A stretch of 64,000 nt of DNA from Serinibacter arcticus (lineage in GTDB: Bacteria; Actinomycetota; Actinomycetes; Actinomycetales; Beutenbergiaceae), in assembly GCF_004786095.1 (NCBI RefSeq), contig NZ_RHPJ01000002.1:558001-622000 (forward strand), in the 5' to 3' direction. Positions within the stretch are counted from its first letter, which is position 1, and the number at the start of each line of letters is the position of its first letter. The notes beneath the pieces are model-generated. The model ran no database searches. It saw only the letters and a list, made by a program, of their open reading frames with translations, and was not told the origin of the DNA. The position numbers and the translations under genes are program-made. Of this stretch, positions 27,169-36,108 are shown piece after piece.

Positions 27169-30100
27169 GTGACCGCCCCCCTCCCCGACGCGCCCGACCC
27201 GACCGGCGCACCGGACCCGCTCGGCGCGCTCGGCGAGCTCGGCCTGCTCGACCGCACCGCCGAGGCGCCCGCCCCCCGCACCCTCCTGGACGTGCTGGAC
27301 GCCACGGCTGCCGCGCACCCCGACGCCCCGGCGATCGAGGACGAGTCGGGTCACCTCACCTACACCGAGCTCCTGGCCACCGTGGACGATCTCGCGTCGG
27401 CCCTGCGCTCGGCCGGCGTGGTGACGGGCGACAGGGTCGGGGTCCGGCTGCCGTCGGGCGGCCGGGAGCTGTACGTCGCGATCCTGGCGATCCTCGCTGC
27501 GGGGGCCGCCTACGTCCCGGTCGACGCGGACGACCCGCCCGAGCGCGCGACGCTCGTGCTGGGTGAGGCGGACGTCCACGGCGTGCTCGACGGCGTCGGC
27601 ACCTACCGGCGGCTGCGCGGCGGCGAGGAGGTGGTCGAGCTCGCGGGCCTGCTGGGCGACGGCGACCGCGACGGCGACCGCGACGACGACCGCGACGGCG
27701 GTGCACCCGGACCCGCCCGGGACCGCCCCACCCCCGACCACGACGCCTGGATCATCTTCACGTCAGGTTCGACCGGCACCCCCAAGGGCGTGGCCGTCAC
27801 CCACCGCAGCGCCGCCGCGTTCGTCGACGCCGAGGCGGACCTCTTCCTCCGGGGCGCCCCGCTCGCGCCGGGCGACCGCGTGCTGGCGGGGCTCTCGGTC
27901 GCGTTCGACGCGAGCTGCGAGGAGATGTGGCTCGCCTGGCGCCACGGCGCCTGCCTGGTGCCGGCGCCGCGGGCCCTGGTCCGCTCCGGTGAGGACCTCG
28001 GACCGTGGCTGCAGCGCCGCGGCGTCACCGCCGTCTCCACCGTGCCGACGCTCGCGTCGCTCTGGCCGGCGCAGGCGCTGGAGTCCGTCCGCCTGCTGAT
28101 CTTCGGCGGCGAGGCCTGTCCGCCGGAGCTTGGCCGCCGGCTCGCCGGTCCCGACCGCGAGGTCTGGAACACCTACGGGCCCACCGAGGCGACCGTCGTG
28201 GCGTGCGGCGCCCCGCTCGGTGGGGACGGTCCGGTGCGGATCGGACTGCCGCTGGCCGGCTGGGCGCTCGCCGTCGTGGACGCCGAGGGCCGGCTCGTGC
28301 CGGAGGGCGGCCAGGGCGAGCTGGTGATCGGCGGCGTCGGGCTCGCGCGCTACCTCGACGCGGCCAAGGACGCCGAGAAGTACGCCCCGATGCCGACGCT
28401 CGGCTGGGACCGCGCCTACCGCTCGGGCGACCTCGTGCGGTTCGAGCGCGAGGGCCTGATCTTCCTCGGGCGCGCCGACGACCAGGTCAAGGTCGGCGGC
28501 CGCCGCATCGAGCTCGGCGAGGTCGACACCGCGCTCCAGGCGCTCGCGGGGGTGACGGCCGCGGCCGCGGCCGTGCGCCGCACGGAGGCCGGCACGCCCC
28601 TGCTCGTCGGCTACCTGACGGTGACGCCCGAGTTCCAGCGGCAGGAGGCGCGCGCGGCCCTGGCCGAGAGCCTGCCCGCCGCGCTCGTCCCGCTGCTCGC
28701 CGTCGTGGACGACCTCCCCACGCGCACGTCCGGCAAGGTCGACCGCGACGCGCTGCCCTGGCCGCTCCCGGGTGCGGGCGGCGTCGGTGGCGTCGGTGGT
28801 GCGGGCGACGGCGGTGCACCTCTCGATCTCCCGCCCGCCCAGGCGTGGCTCGCCGAGCAGTGGCGCGCGGTCCTGGGCATCGCCGTCACGGGTGCCGACG
28901 ACGACTTCTTCGACCTCGGCGGGGGCTCGCTCGCGGCCGCCCAGCTCGTCTCCCGCATCCGCGTGCGCCGCCCGGAGGTCACGGTCGCCGACCTCTACGA
29001 CCGGCCCCGGCTCGCGGCGATGGCCGACCTGCTCGGCGACCTCGGCGACGGCAGCGGCGTCGATCCCGACGCCGACGCGACGTTCTCGCGCCCCTCGCCC
29101 ACGCCCCGCAGCACGCAGGTGTGGCAGACGCTGACGGCGGTCCCGCTCTACATCCTCACCGGCGCGCGCTGGCTCGTGTACGTGCTCACGGCGGGCAACC
29201 TGCTGCACCTGGCGGCCGGGACCGGCGCGTTCCCGAGCGACGCGTTCGCGTTCCTGCCGCGGACGTCCTGGTGGGCGATCGCCGTCGGGCTCGCGCTGCT
29301 GGTGGCGCCCTGGGGGCGGATGGCGATCGCGGCGCTCGCGGCGCGGATCCTGCTCGCGGGCGTCCGTCCCGGTGACTACCGGCGCGGCGGCGCCGTCCAC
29401 CTGCGGCTCTGGCTCGCGGAGGCGATCGCGCACCAGATCGACGCCGTCAGCCTCGCCGGCGCCCCGTGGATCGTCGTCTACGCGCGGGCGCTCGGCGCGC
29501 GGATCGGGCGCGACGTCGACCTCCACACGCTGCCGCCCGTCACCGGGATGCTCGTGATCGGCGACGGCGCCGCGATCGAGCCGGAGGTCGACCTCGCCGG
29601 GTACTGGCTCGACGGCGACCTCGTGCGCATCGGTGGCATCGAGATCGGGGAGCACGCGACCGTCGGTGCCCGCAGCACCCTGGCGCCCGGCACCCGCATC
29701 GGGGCGGGGGCCACGGTGACGCCCGGCAGTGCGGTGTTCGGCAAGGTCGGCGCGGGACGCACCTGGAGCGGATCGCCCGCCGTGCGCGTGCCGAACGCGA
29801 CCGGCGACTGGCCGCAGGACCCGCCGGCCTCCGACCGCCGCTGGCTCCTGGCCTACGGCCTGGCCTCGACCGGGCTGTCCCTGCTGCCCGTGCTGGCGTT
29901 CGTCGTCGGGGGGCTGCTCCTCGCCGTCGGGCTGCGCGACGCCTCCACCTACGGCGAGGCGGCGCTCGCGGCGCTGGCGTGGATCGCACCCGTGAGCCTG
30001 CTGACCTTCGTGACGTACGCCGTCGGCGTGGTCGTCGCGGTGCGGCTGCTGTCGATCGGGCTGACGGAGGGCGACCACCCCGTGCTCTCGCGCGTCGCGT

Positions 30101-31269
30101 GGCAGGCGTGGACGGTCGAGCGGATGCTCGACACCGCTCGCACGCTGCTGTTCCCGCTCTACGCGAGCCTGATCACGCCGGTCTGGCTGCGGCTGCTGGG
30201 GGCGCGCGTGGGTCGCGACGTCGAGGCCTCCACCGTCCTGCTCCTGCCGTCCATGACGACGATTGACGACGGCGCGTTCCTTGCCGACGACACGATGGTC
30301 GCGTCCTACGAGCTGCGGCAGGGCTGGATGCGGATCGCGCGCGCCCGCATCGGTGCGCGCGCGTTCCTCGGCAACTCCGGCATGGCGAGCGCCGGTCACA
30401 AGGTGCCGAAGGACTCGCTCGTCGCTGTGCTCTCGATCGCGCCCGCCAAGGCCAAGGCGGGCAGCTCGTGGCTGGGGTCGCCGCCGGTGCGGCTGCGCCG
30501 CGTCCCGAACACGGGCGACGACCGGCTGACCTACCACCCGGACACGCGCCTGCGCGTGGCGCGCGCGTTCTGGGAGCTGTGCCGGATCGTGCCCGTGATC
30601 CTGACCTACGGGCTCGGCGTGACGGTCATGCTCGTGCTCGCGTGGCTCACCACCGAGATCGGCCTGGGCGCGGCCCTGCTGCTGTCCGGCGTCGTGCTCG
30701 TGACGGCGGCCGTGGTCGCCGCCGTGGTCAGCACCGTCGCGAAGTGGCTCATCGTCGGCCCGATCCGCGCGGGGGAGCACCCGCTGTGGTCCTCGTTCGT
30801 GTGGCGCACCGAGGTGTCGGACACGTTCGTGGAGATGCTCGCGGCGCCGTGGTTCGCGCAGGCCGCCGCCGGCACGCCGGCGCTCGCGCTGTGGCTGCGC
30901 TCGCTCGGCGCGCGCATCGGCCGGGGCGTGTGGTGCGACTCCTACTGGCTGCCGGAGCCGGACCTCGTCCGGCTGGGGGACGGCGCCGTGGTCAACCGCG
31001 GCTGCGTGGTGCAGACGCACCTGTTCCACGACCGCGTGATGAGCATCGACACGGTCACGCTCGGGGAGGGGGCGACCCTCGGGCCGCACAGCGTGATCCT
31101 GCCCGCAGCGACCATCGGCGACAACGCCACGGTGGGACCGGCGTCGCTCGTGATGCGCGGCGAGACCGTCCCCGTCGGCAGCCGCTGGAGCGGCAACCCG
31201 ATCGGACCGTGGCGATCCGTCCGCGTCCGTGCCTACGCTGATACCAGGGACGCCCGCGCCGAGCACTGA
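27169..31269 (+). CDS. Pls/PosA-type NRPS-like protein: adenylation, carrier and multi-pass terminal domain
   Basis: This 1366-residue enzyme has an adenylation domain (about 30-540; A3 'FTSGSTGTPKG' at 195-207, 'NTYGPTEAT' at 334-342, 'YRSGDLVR'), a carrier domain ('FFDLGGGSLAAA', phosphopantetheine Ser587) and a long C-terminal part (650-1366) of membrane helices alternating with left-handed beta-helix (hexapeptide) blocks. This is the TIGR02353-type terminal domain of the poly-lysine synthetase Pls/PosA family, which makes amino-acid homopolymers or isopeptides at the membrane. The amino acid used is not evident. Residues 164-181 are an Asp/Arg/Gly low-complexity insert. GTG 27169 was chosen because the conserved part begins shortly after. 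An M1 peptidase and a PPTase follow. Confidence 0.92.
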   Translation: MTAPLPDAPDPTGAPDPLGALGELGLLDRTAEAPAPRTLLDVLDATAAAHPDAPAIEDESGHLTYTELLATVDDLASALRSAGVVTGDRVGVRLPSGGRELYVAILAILAAGAAYVPVDADDPPERATLVLGEADVHGVLDGVGTYRRLRGGEEVVELAGLLGDGDRDGDRDDDRDGGAPGPARDRPTPDHDAWIIFTSGSTGTPKGVAVTHRSAAAFVDAEADLFLRGAPLAPGDRVLAGLSVAFDASCEEMWLAWRHGACLVPAPRALVRSGEDLGPWLQRRGVTAVSTVPTLASLWPAQALESVRLLIFGGEACPPELGRRLAGPDREVWNTYGPTEATVVACGAPLGGDGPVRIGLPLAGWALAVVDAEGRLVPEGGQGELVIGGVGLARYLDAAKDAEKYAPMPTLGWDRAYRSGDLVRFEREGLIFLGRADDQVKVGGRRIELGEVDTALQALAGVTAAAAAVRRTEAGTPLLVGYLTVTPEFQRQEARAALAESLPAALVPLLAVVDDLPTRTSGKVDRDALPWPLPGAGGVGGVGGAGDGGAPLDLPPAQAWLAEQWRAVLGIAVTGADDDFFDLGGGSLAAAQLVSRIRVRRPEVTVADLYDRPRLAAMADLLGDLGDGSGVDPDADATFSRPSPTPRSTQVWQTLTAVPLYILTGARWLVYVLTAGNLLHLAAGTGAFPSDAFAFLPRTSWWAIAVGLALLVAPWGRMAIAALAARILLAGVRPGDYRRGGAVHLRLWLAEAIAHQIDAVSLAGAPWIVVYARALGARIGRDVDLHTLPPVTGMLVIGDGAAIEPEVDLAGYWLDGDLVRIGGIEIGEHATVGARSTLAPGTRIGAGATVTPGSAVFGKVGAGRTWSGSPAVRVPNATGDWPQDPPASDRRWLLAYGLASTGLSLLPVLAFVVGGLLLAVGLRDASTYGEAALAALAWIAPVSLLTFVTYAVGVVVAVRLLSIGLTEGDHPVLSRVAWQAWTVERMLDTARTLLFPLYASLITPVWLRLLGARVGRDVEASTVLLLPSMTTIDDGAFLADDTMVASYELRQGWMRIARARIGARAFLGNSGMASAGHKVPKDSLVAVLSIAPAKAKAGSSWLGSPPVRLRRVPNTGDDRLTYHPDTRLRVARAFWELCRIVPVILTYGLGVTVMLVLAWLTTEIGLGAALLLSGVVLVTAAVVAAVVSTVAKWLIVGPIRAGEHPLWSSFVWRTEVSDTFVEMLAAPWFAQAAAGTPALALWLRSLGARIGRGVWCDSYWLPEPDLVRLGDGAVVNRGCVVQTHLFHDRVMSIDTVTLGEGATLGPHSVILPAATIGDNATVGPASLVMRGETVPVGSRWSGNPIGPWRSVRVRAYADTRDARAEH

Positions 31270-31348
31270 GCGCACCGGAGGCGGCCCCACGAGCGACGAG
31301 TTCCCGGCAGCGTCCGAGAAGGATTCCGGTGGATGTGAGGGAGCACGG

Positions 31349-32671
31349 TTGAGACTGCGAGCCACGCCCGGTGTCGGTGACGCCTACGCGCCCACGAGCG
31401 GCGACGACGGCTACGACGTCGAGCTCTACGACCTCGAGCTCGACTACCGCGTGCGCACGAACCGGCTCTCCGGCGTCGCGACCATCGCGCTCGTGACCGC
31501 GCACGACGTGTCCGTGCTCGCGTTCGACCTCGTCCACCTCCGGGTCTCGGCGGTGCGCGTGGACGGTCACCGCGCCGTCTTCGCGCAGCGCGACCCCAAG
31601 CTGCGCGTCACGCTCCCGCACCCGGTGCCCGCCGGCACGCACGTCACGGTCGAGGTGGAGTACGCGGGCTCACCGGTCCCGCGCCGCTCCCGCTGGGGCC
31701 GGATCGGCTGGGAGGAGCTGGCCGACGGCGCGATCGTCGCCTCGCAGCCCACCGGCGCGCCCACGTGGTTCCCGTGCAACGACCACCCCGGTCGCAAGGC
31801 GCGGATGCGCATCGCCGTCACGACCGAGAAGGACTACCACGTCGTGGCCACCGGTTCGCCGGCGGGCCAGACCACGCGCGGTGCGCTGCGCACGTGGCGG
31901 TTCCTGCAGGAGACGCCGACCGCGACCTACCTCGCCGCGGTGCAGGTGGGGCGCTACTCCGCGCACGAGCGGACCCTGGCGGGCGTCCCGGTCGCGCTGC
32001 ACCACCCGCGTGCGCTGCACCGCCGCGTCCAGCACGACTTCGCCGGTCTCGAGGCGATGCTGACGCTGTTCAACGAGTCCTTCGGCCCGTACCCGCTCGA
32101 GCGCTACGACGTCGTCGTGACCCCCGACGTGCTGGAGATCCCGATCGAGGCGCAGGGCATGGCGACCTTCGGGAGCAACCACGTCGACGGCGTGGGCGGA
32201 TCCGAGCGGCTCATCGCGCACGAGCTCGCGCACCAGTGGTTCGGCAACAGCGTGGGCGTCGCCTCGTGGCAGCACATCTGGCTGAACGAGGGCTTCGCCT
32301 GCTACTCCGAGTGGCTGTGGTCGGAGGCGTCGGGGCACGAGACCGCCGACGCGATGGCGCGCTACCACCACGCGGCGCTGCTCGCGCTGCCGCAGGACCT
32401 CGAGCTCGGTGACCCCGGTCCCGCCGACATGTTCGACGACCGGGTCTACAAGCGCGGCGCGCTGCTCGTGCACGCGCTGCGCCTCACGCTGGGGGACGAG
32501 ACGTTCTTTCGCGCACTGCGGGCGTGGACGGCGTCGAAGCGGCACGGCGTCGCGACGACGGAGCACCTTCTCGCGCACCTCGAGGCCTGCACCGAGCGCG
32601 ACCTGGGGGCGCTGTTCGACGACTGGCTGGTGGCCACGGCGCTGCCGCTGCTGCCGCCCGCGTCGCTCTAG
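31349..32671 (+). CDS. M1-family zinc metallopeptidase
   Basis: This 440-residue peptidase is shorter than classical aminopeptidase N because the C-terminal helical domain is missing. The zinc site is complete: 'HELAHQWFGN' (His291, Glu292, His295) and 'NEGFACY' (Glu314). The exopeptidase GxMEN motif is replaced by 'AQGMATFGSN', common in the small actinobacterial M1 group. TTG 31349 is taken as start because GGGAG lies 5 bases before it and the conserved part begins directly after. It is 79 bases behind the NRPS-like gene and could process or hydrolyse its product. Confidence 0.85.
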   Translation: MRLRATPGVGDAYAPTSGDDGYDVELYDLELDYRVRTNRLSGVATIALVTAHDVSVLAFDLVHLRVSAVRVDGHRAVFAQRDPKLRVTLPHPVPAGTHVTVEVEYAGSPVPRRSRWGRIGWEELADGAIVASQPTGAPTWFPCNDHPGRKARMRIAVTTEKDYHVVATGSPAGQTTRGALRTWRFLQETPTATYLAAVQVGRYSAHERTLAGVPVALHHPRALHRRVQHDFAGLEAMLTLFNESFGPYPLERYDVVVTPDVLEIPIEAQGMATFGSNHVDGVGGSERLIAHELAHQWFGNSVGVASWQHIWLNEGFACYSEWLWSEASGHETADAMARYHHAALLALPQDLELGDPGPADMFDDRVYKRGALLVHALRLTLGDETFFRALRAWTASKRHGVATTEHLLAHLEACTERDLGALFDDWLVATALPLLPPASL

Positions 32672-33291
32672 CCGGCGATCGCACGCAGGACGGCCAGCGC
32701 GACGGCGTGGCCGGTGACGTCGGGCTCGGCGGGGTCGAGCTCGGTGAGATCGACGTCCGTGACGTCGACCTGGCGGGGCAGGGCGTCGACCAGGGCCGCC
32801 AGCGCAGCGGGGGAGGTCTCCCCACGGTTGGCGCCGACGCCGGTGCCGTCGGCCTTCAGCGCGGCCTCGTAGCGGGTCCAGGCTCGGGTCGCCGCGGGGT
32901 CCGTGGGCCCGAGCGGCTCGACGTCGACCCCGACCCCGCAGCCCGCCGACGACGGCAGGACCGCCGCGATCACCAGCCCGCCCGCGTGCGCGATGCTCGC
33001 GTGCAGATCGCCCGGCGGCAGCTCGGGTCGGCCGTGCGGCCCGCCGCAGGTGCCGCACCGCGCGAGGACGACGACCGGCTCCCGGGCCGGGAGCCCCCGC
33101 TCCCGGCGGACCAGCGTGCGGAGCAGGTGGCGGCCGAGGAGCAGCTCGTCGGCGGCGAGGTCCGGGAGTCCCCGCCACCGCTCGCGCTCTTCGTCCGACA
33201 GATCGCGGGCGGCGTCGCGCCGAATTCCGTCGAGGTCCGCGGGGGTCGCGACGGCGAGGCGCGCCTCGCCCGTTCGCCCACACCTGATCAC
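32668..33291 (-). CDS. 4'-phosphopantetheinyl transferase (Sfp-like)
   Basis: This 207-residue enzyme moves phosphopantetheine from CoA onto a carrier-protein serine. It shows 'GVGVDVEPLG' (Asp123, Glu125 bind Mg) and 'WTRYEAALKADG' (Trp138, Glu142, Lys146), the core signature of the broad-range Sfp group, plus 'HASIAHAGG'. It ends 4 bases inside the convergent M1 gene and probably activates Ser587 of the NRPS-like protein. GTG 33289-33291 is the best start though its ribosome site is weak. A CxxC pair near residue 79 is unusual. Two DtxR-like boxes lie about 70 bases upstream. Confidence 0.88.
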   Translation of the reverse strand: MIRCGRTGEARLAVATPADLDGIRRDAARDLSDEERERWRGLPDLAADELLLGRHLLRTLVRRERGLPAREPVVVLARCGTCGGPHGRPELPPGDLHASIAHAGGLVIAAVLPSSAGCGVGVDVEPLGPTDPAATRAWTRYEAALKADGTGVGANRGETSPAALAALVDALPRQVDVTDVDLTELDPAEPDVTGHAVALAVLRAIAG

Positions 33292-33361
33292 GGGTGCACC
33301 GTAGCCGCTCACCGCTGCGGCTGCGCGGTTTACGGTACGCGCACGTGCGTAAAAGAATGCA

Positions 33362-33400
33362 AGGTGAGGCGGGCCTGAATACAGGCAAGGCGTGCCTTGG
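33362..33400. promoter_or_regulatory. Two tandem DtxR/IdeR-like boxes
   Basis: The patterns AGGTGAGGC-GGG-CCT (33362-33376) and AGGCAAGGC-GTG-CCT (33383-33397) both follow the iron-box layout AGGT-T-AGGC-n3-CCT and start exactly 21 bases apart. The second holds a perfect CAAGGC-GT-GCCTTG palindrome. They lie between the divergent PPTase and DUF1540 genes in a locally less GC-rich stretch. Confidence 0.45.
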
Positions 33401-33487
33401 TAAGCATTCCCTGAATTGTCCTGGAAAGTGGCGCATTCACGTTGTCGACGATATTGTGGAGACATCAATTCGTCCCCAGGAGGAACC

Positions 33488-33778
33488 ATGTCGACTCTCG
33501 CCGAGATGCCCCAGGTCGTGGAGTGCGCCGTCGCCGGCTGCTCCTACAACCACGACGGCTGCCACGCCTTCGCCGTCACCGTCGACAACGACGCCGACTG
33601 CGCCACCTTCATCGACATCGGCACGCGGGGCGGCCTCGATCGCGTCGTCGCCCAGGTCGGCGCCTGCCAGCGCAGCACGTGCCAGTTCAACGCCAACCTC
33701 GAGTGCACCGCCACGGCCGTCCGCATCGGCCCGGGTGGCGACGGCACGGCGAACTGCCTCACCTTCGTCGAGGCCTGA
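33488..33778 (+). CDS. Cys-rich protein with two DUF1540 modules
   Basis: This 96-residue protein contains two copies of the DUF1540 Cys pattern: 'ECAVAGCSYNHDGCHAF' followed by 'DCATF' (about 15-47), and 'ACQRSTCQFNANLECTA' followed by 'NCLTF' (about 60-93), eight Cys in all. Spacing suggests two small metal sites. DUF1540 has no proven function, but metal binding is likely. AGGAGGA at 33478-33484 precedes the ATG. Its promoter region carries two DtxR-like boxes, so metal-dependent expression is a fair guess. A strong hairpin follows. Confidence 0.92.
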   Translation: MSTLAEMPQVVECAVAGCSYNHDGCHAFAVTVDNDADCATFIDIGTRGGLDRVVAQVGACQRSTCQFNANLECTATAVRIGPGGDGTANCLTFVEA

Positions 33779-33803
33779 GCGCGCAGCGGCACCCTGCAGC
33801 ACC

Positions 33804-33834
33804 CAGCGCCCGCCGGTATCGCCGGCGGGCGCTG
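33804..33834 (+). terminator. Terminator hairpin after the DUF1540 gene
   Basis: A perfect 13-bp stem (33804-33816 with 33822-33834) closes on a 5-base loop. Two smaller hairpins follow at about 33862-33875 and 33877-33895. Confidence 0.75.
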
Positions 33835-33993
33835 CTGCGTCTTCGGACGGGTCCCGCCCAGATCCCCCGAGGGATGCGTCTCGACGGGTGAGACGATTGC
33901 GAGGGCCCGGGACCGGCCGCTGCGCGGGTCCTACGGTGGTCACACCCGAGCGGCGACACCCCGTCGCCGCCGGTCAGCGGAGAGGAGCAGGCG

Positions 33994-34086
33994 ATGACGA
34001 TCACGTCGCACCAGCCGCACCTCCTCCCCGCTCGCGGGTGTCGGTCGACCTGTATGCACAGGCCCGACTCCGCCGTCGCTGACTGA
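33994..34086 (+). CDS. 30-codon leader-type ORF with two Cys codons
   Basis: AGGAG (33983-33987) is 6 bases before an ATG that opens a 30-residue reading frame ending at TGA 34084-34086. Codons 16 and 20 are Cys within 'RGCRSTCMHRP'. A TACGGT box at 33932-33937 could be its promoter. A hairpin begins 10 bases after the stop and the next gene starts right after that hairpin, the layout of a leader peptide. An overlapping frame ends in 'RLRRR' at 34082 but has no ribosome site. No homology is known to me. Confidence 0.45.
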   Translation: MTITSHQPHLLPARGCRSTCMHRPDSAVAD

Positions 34087-34095
34087 CGAGCGTCG

Positions 34096-34130
34096 CGAGA
34101 GTCGGGCTTCCCCGCCCCTGCAGACTCTCG
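34096..34130 (+). promoter_or_regulatory. Hairpin between the short ORF and the downstream gene
   Basis: CGAGAGTC (34096-34103) pairs with GACTCTCG (34123-34130); an inner GGGC/GCCC pairing is possible. The ribosome site of the next gene (GGAG, 34134-34137) follows 3 bases later, so folding could affect its translation. Confidence 0.5.
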
Positions 34131-34143
34131 ACCGGAGCTCCCC

Positions 34144-34932
34144 GTGACCACCACCCTCCTCGCTCGCCCCGCCCGTCCGGTCGGCACCGTCCGCCTGTCG
34201 CCCAGCGATGACGCCCGGCGCGGCGACGCGGCGCCCGCCCCCGTCGCGCTGCATCGCCCTTCAGCGACCGCCGCCGCCGATCCCGTTCCCGGTACCGCGC
34301 CGGACCTCGAGCTGTCCGCCGACCTTCCCCTGCACGTCCTCGTGACGCAGGCGCAGCGCGCCGAGCGGGCGGGCCGCGCCGTGCTGTGGCTCACGGGCCC
34401 GGACGCGGCCGCCGTCGCCTCGCGCCTGCTGCGCCTGACCCGCGCGCTGGCGATCGGCGCCGAGCTCGACCTCGCCCAGGGCGCGCACGGTGCGGCGCTC
34501 GACGCCGTCGCGCTGGCCCAGATCGGCGGCGACCGCGCCCACGTCCTCGTCCGGCAGGCCAGGCACCTGCGCGAGCTCGCCCGCGAGCTCGGTCTCCGTC
34601 CGCGCGCCCGGGTCACCCGCTTCGGCGGCGACGCGTTCGCGGCCGTCCTTCCGCCGTCGGGCCACCAGGAGGTCAGGGTGACGGCCGTCGTCACGCACCA
34701 GGGCGACCTGGTCGACGCGCTGCCCGTGGCGCGCACCGTGCGGGTGGTCGCACCCGCCGGCGTCGACGCGCACGTGCTCGTCCGGCGCGCCCGCGCCGCG
34801 GGGGAGGGGTGGCCGGAGGTCGCCGTGCACGTCGCGGTCCCCGCCGGGCAGCGGCTCGCCGCCTGGCCGCACGCCGACGGCGTCGTGATCGTCACCGACG
34901 AGCGAGCTGCCCTGCGGACAGCCGCCGCCTGA
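34144..34932 (+). CDS. Hypothetical protein behind a leader-type ORF
   Basis: This 262-residue protein is not recognised. It starts with a 45-residue Ala/Pro/Arg-rich stretch, then an Ala/Leu/Arg-rich helical core ('VTQAQRAERAGRAVLWLTGPD', 'HVLVRQARHLRELARELGL') and a C-terminal half with alternating strands and helices ('VRVVAPAGVDAHVLVRRARAAG', 'VIVTDERAALR'). The third-position GC pattern favours this strand over the long minus-strand frames opposite. GTG 34144 follows GGAG. No membrane helix or metal motif is seen. Confidence 0.55.
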   Translation: MTTTLLARPARPVGTVRLSPSDDARRGDAAPAPVALHRPSATAAADPVPGTAPDLELSADLPLHVLVTQAQRAERAGRAVLWLTGPDAAAVASRLLRLTRALAIGAELDLAQGAHGAALDAVALAQIGGDRAHVLVRQARHLRELARELGLRPRARVTRFGGDAFAAVLPPSGHQEVRVTAVVTHQGDLVDALPVARTVRVVAPAGVDAHVLVRRARAAGEGWPEVAVHVAVPAGQRLAAWPHADGVVIVTDERAALRTAAA

Positions 34933-35076
34933 CCGCCCTCGCCCCCGCACGCCATCGGTGCGCCGAGAACCCCTACCGGTGCGCCGAGGATGCGGGCGAC
35001 TGCCTACCCCGCGAAGGGAGCAGTCACCTGCATGCTCGGGGGCCACGGAGGAGTCGGGGAGCGGCATCATGGGGGC

Positions 35077-36108
35077 ATGAGCGAGCAGCGCAGCCTCCGG
35101 TGGGGCGTCCTCGGCCCCGGCCGCATCGCGGCGAACGTGGCCAAAGACTTCGGGAACGTCGCGCGGGGCGAGATCGTCGCCGTCGGATCGCGCGATCTGG
35201 ATCGGGCCGCCGCGTTCGCCGCCGAGCACGCGCCCGCCGCCCGCGCCCACGGCTCCTACGCCGAGCTCCTGGCCGACGACGGCGTCGACGCCGTCTACAT
35301 CGCCACCCCGCACGCGCAGCACGCCCGGCACGCGAGCGCGGCGATCGCCGCCGGCAAGGCGGTGCTGGTGGAGAAGTCCTTCACCGCCACCTACGACGCG
35401 GCCGAGCTGGTCGTGAACGCCGCGCGCGAGGCCGGCACGTTCGCGATGGAGGCCATGTGGACGAGGTTCCAGCCCGCCGTCGTCCGCCTGCGCGAGGTGA
35501 TCGCCGACGGCGCGATCGGCGAGGTCAGGGCCGTCACCGCCGACCTGGGCGTGCGCCGCCCGTACGACCCAGCCGACCGGCTGTTCGACCTGGCGCTGGG
35601 CGGTGGGGCGCTGCTCGACCTCGGCGTCTACGTCGTCTCGTTCGCGCAGATGGTCCTCGGCCACCCCCGGTCGGTCTCGGCGCTCGGGTCGCTCGCGCCG
35701 AGCGGGGTCGATGCGGAGGCGGGGCTGCTCGTCGACTTCGGCCACGGCCGGACCGCCACGCTGCAGACCTCGTTCCGCTCGCCGTCGCCCGGCAACGCCC
35801 GCATCTACGGCACCGACGGCTGGATCGACGTCCCGCCGCGCTTTCACCACCCCGACCGCTTCGTGCTGCACCGCGCCGGCCACGACCCCGTCACGGAGGT
35901 CCACCCGCCCCGCGGCGCCGGCTACGCGCACGAGTTCGACGAGGTGGCGGACTGCATCGAGGGGAACCGGACCGAGTCCGCCGTGATGTCGCTGGCGGAC
36001 ACGCTGGTGGTGCAGCGCGTGCTGCAGGACGCGGCCGACCAGCTCGGCGTCGCGCTCCGCGACGAGCCGGTCGACCCGATCGACCCGCTCACGAAGGCCC
36101 ACCGATGA
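35077..36108 (+). CDS. Gfo/Idh/MocA-family oxidoreductase
   Basis: This 343-residue NAD(P)-dependent dehydrogenase has an N-terminal Rossmann fold ('GVLGPGRIAANVAKDF') and the family's catalytic-Lys segment as 'VLVEKSF' in place of the usual EKP. 'AMWTRFQP' is typical of the trans-1,2-dihydrobenzene-1,2-diol dehydrogenase-like subgroup. The C-terminal beta-sheet domain is complete. ATG 35077 was chosen over a GTG/ATG further upstream because the fold starts there. The DNA-ligase gene overlaps its stop (ATGA), an unusual pairing. Confidence 0.92.
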   Translation: MSEQRSLRWGVLGPGRIAANVAKDFGNVARGEIVAVGSRDLDRAAAFAAEHAPAARAHGSYAELLADDGVDAVYIATPHAQHARHASAAIAAGKAVLVEKSFTATYDAAELVVNAAREAGTFAMEAMWTRFQPAVVRLREVIADGAIGEVRAVTADLGVRRPYDPADRLFDLALGGGALLDLGVYVVSFAQMVLGHPRSVSALGSLAPSGVDAEAGLLVDFGHGRTATLQTSFRSPSPGNARIYGTDGWIDVPPRFHHPDRFVLHRAGHDPVTEVHPPRGAGYAHEFDEVADCIEGNRTESAVMSLADTLVVQRVLQDAADQLGVALRDEPVDPIDPLTKAHR

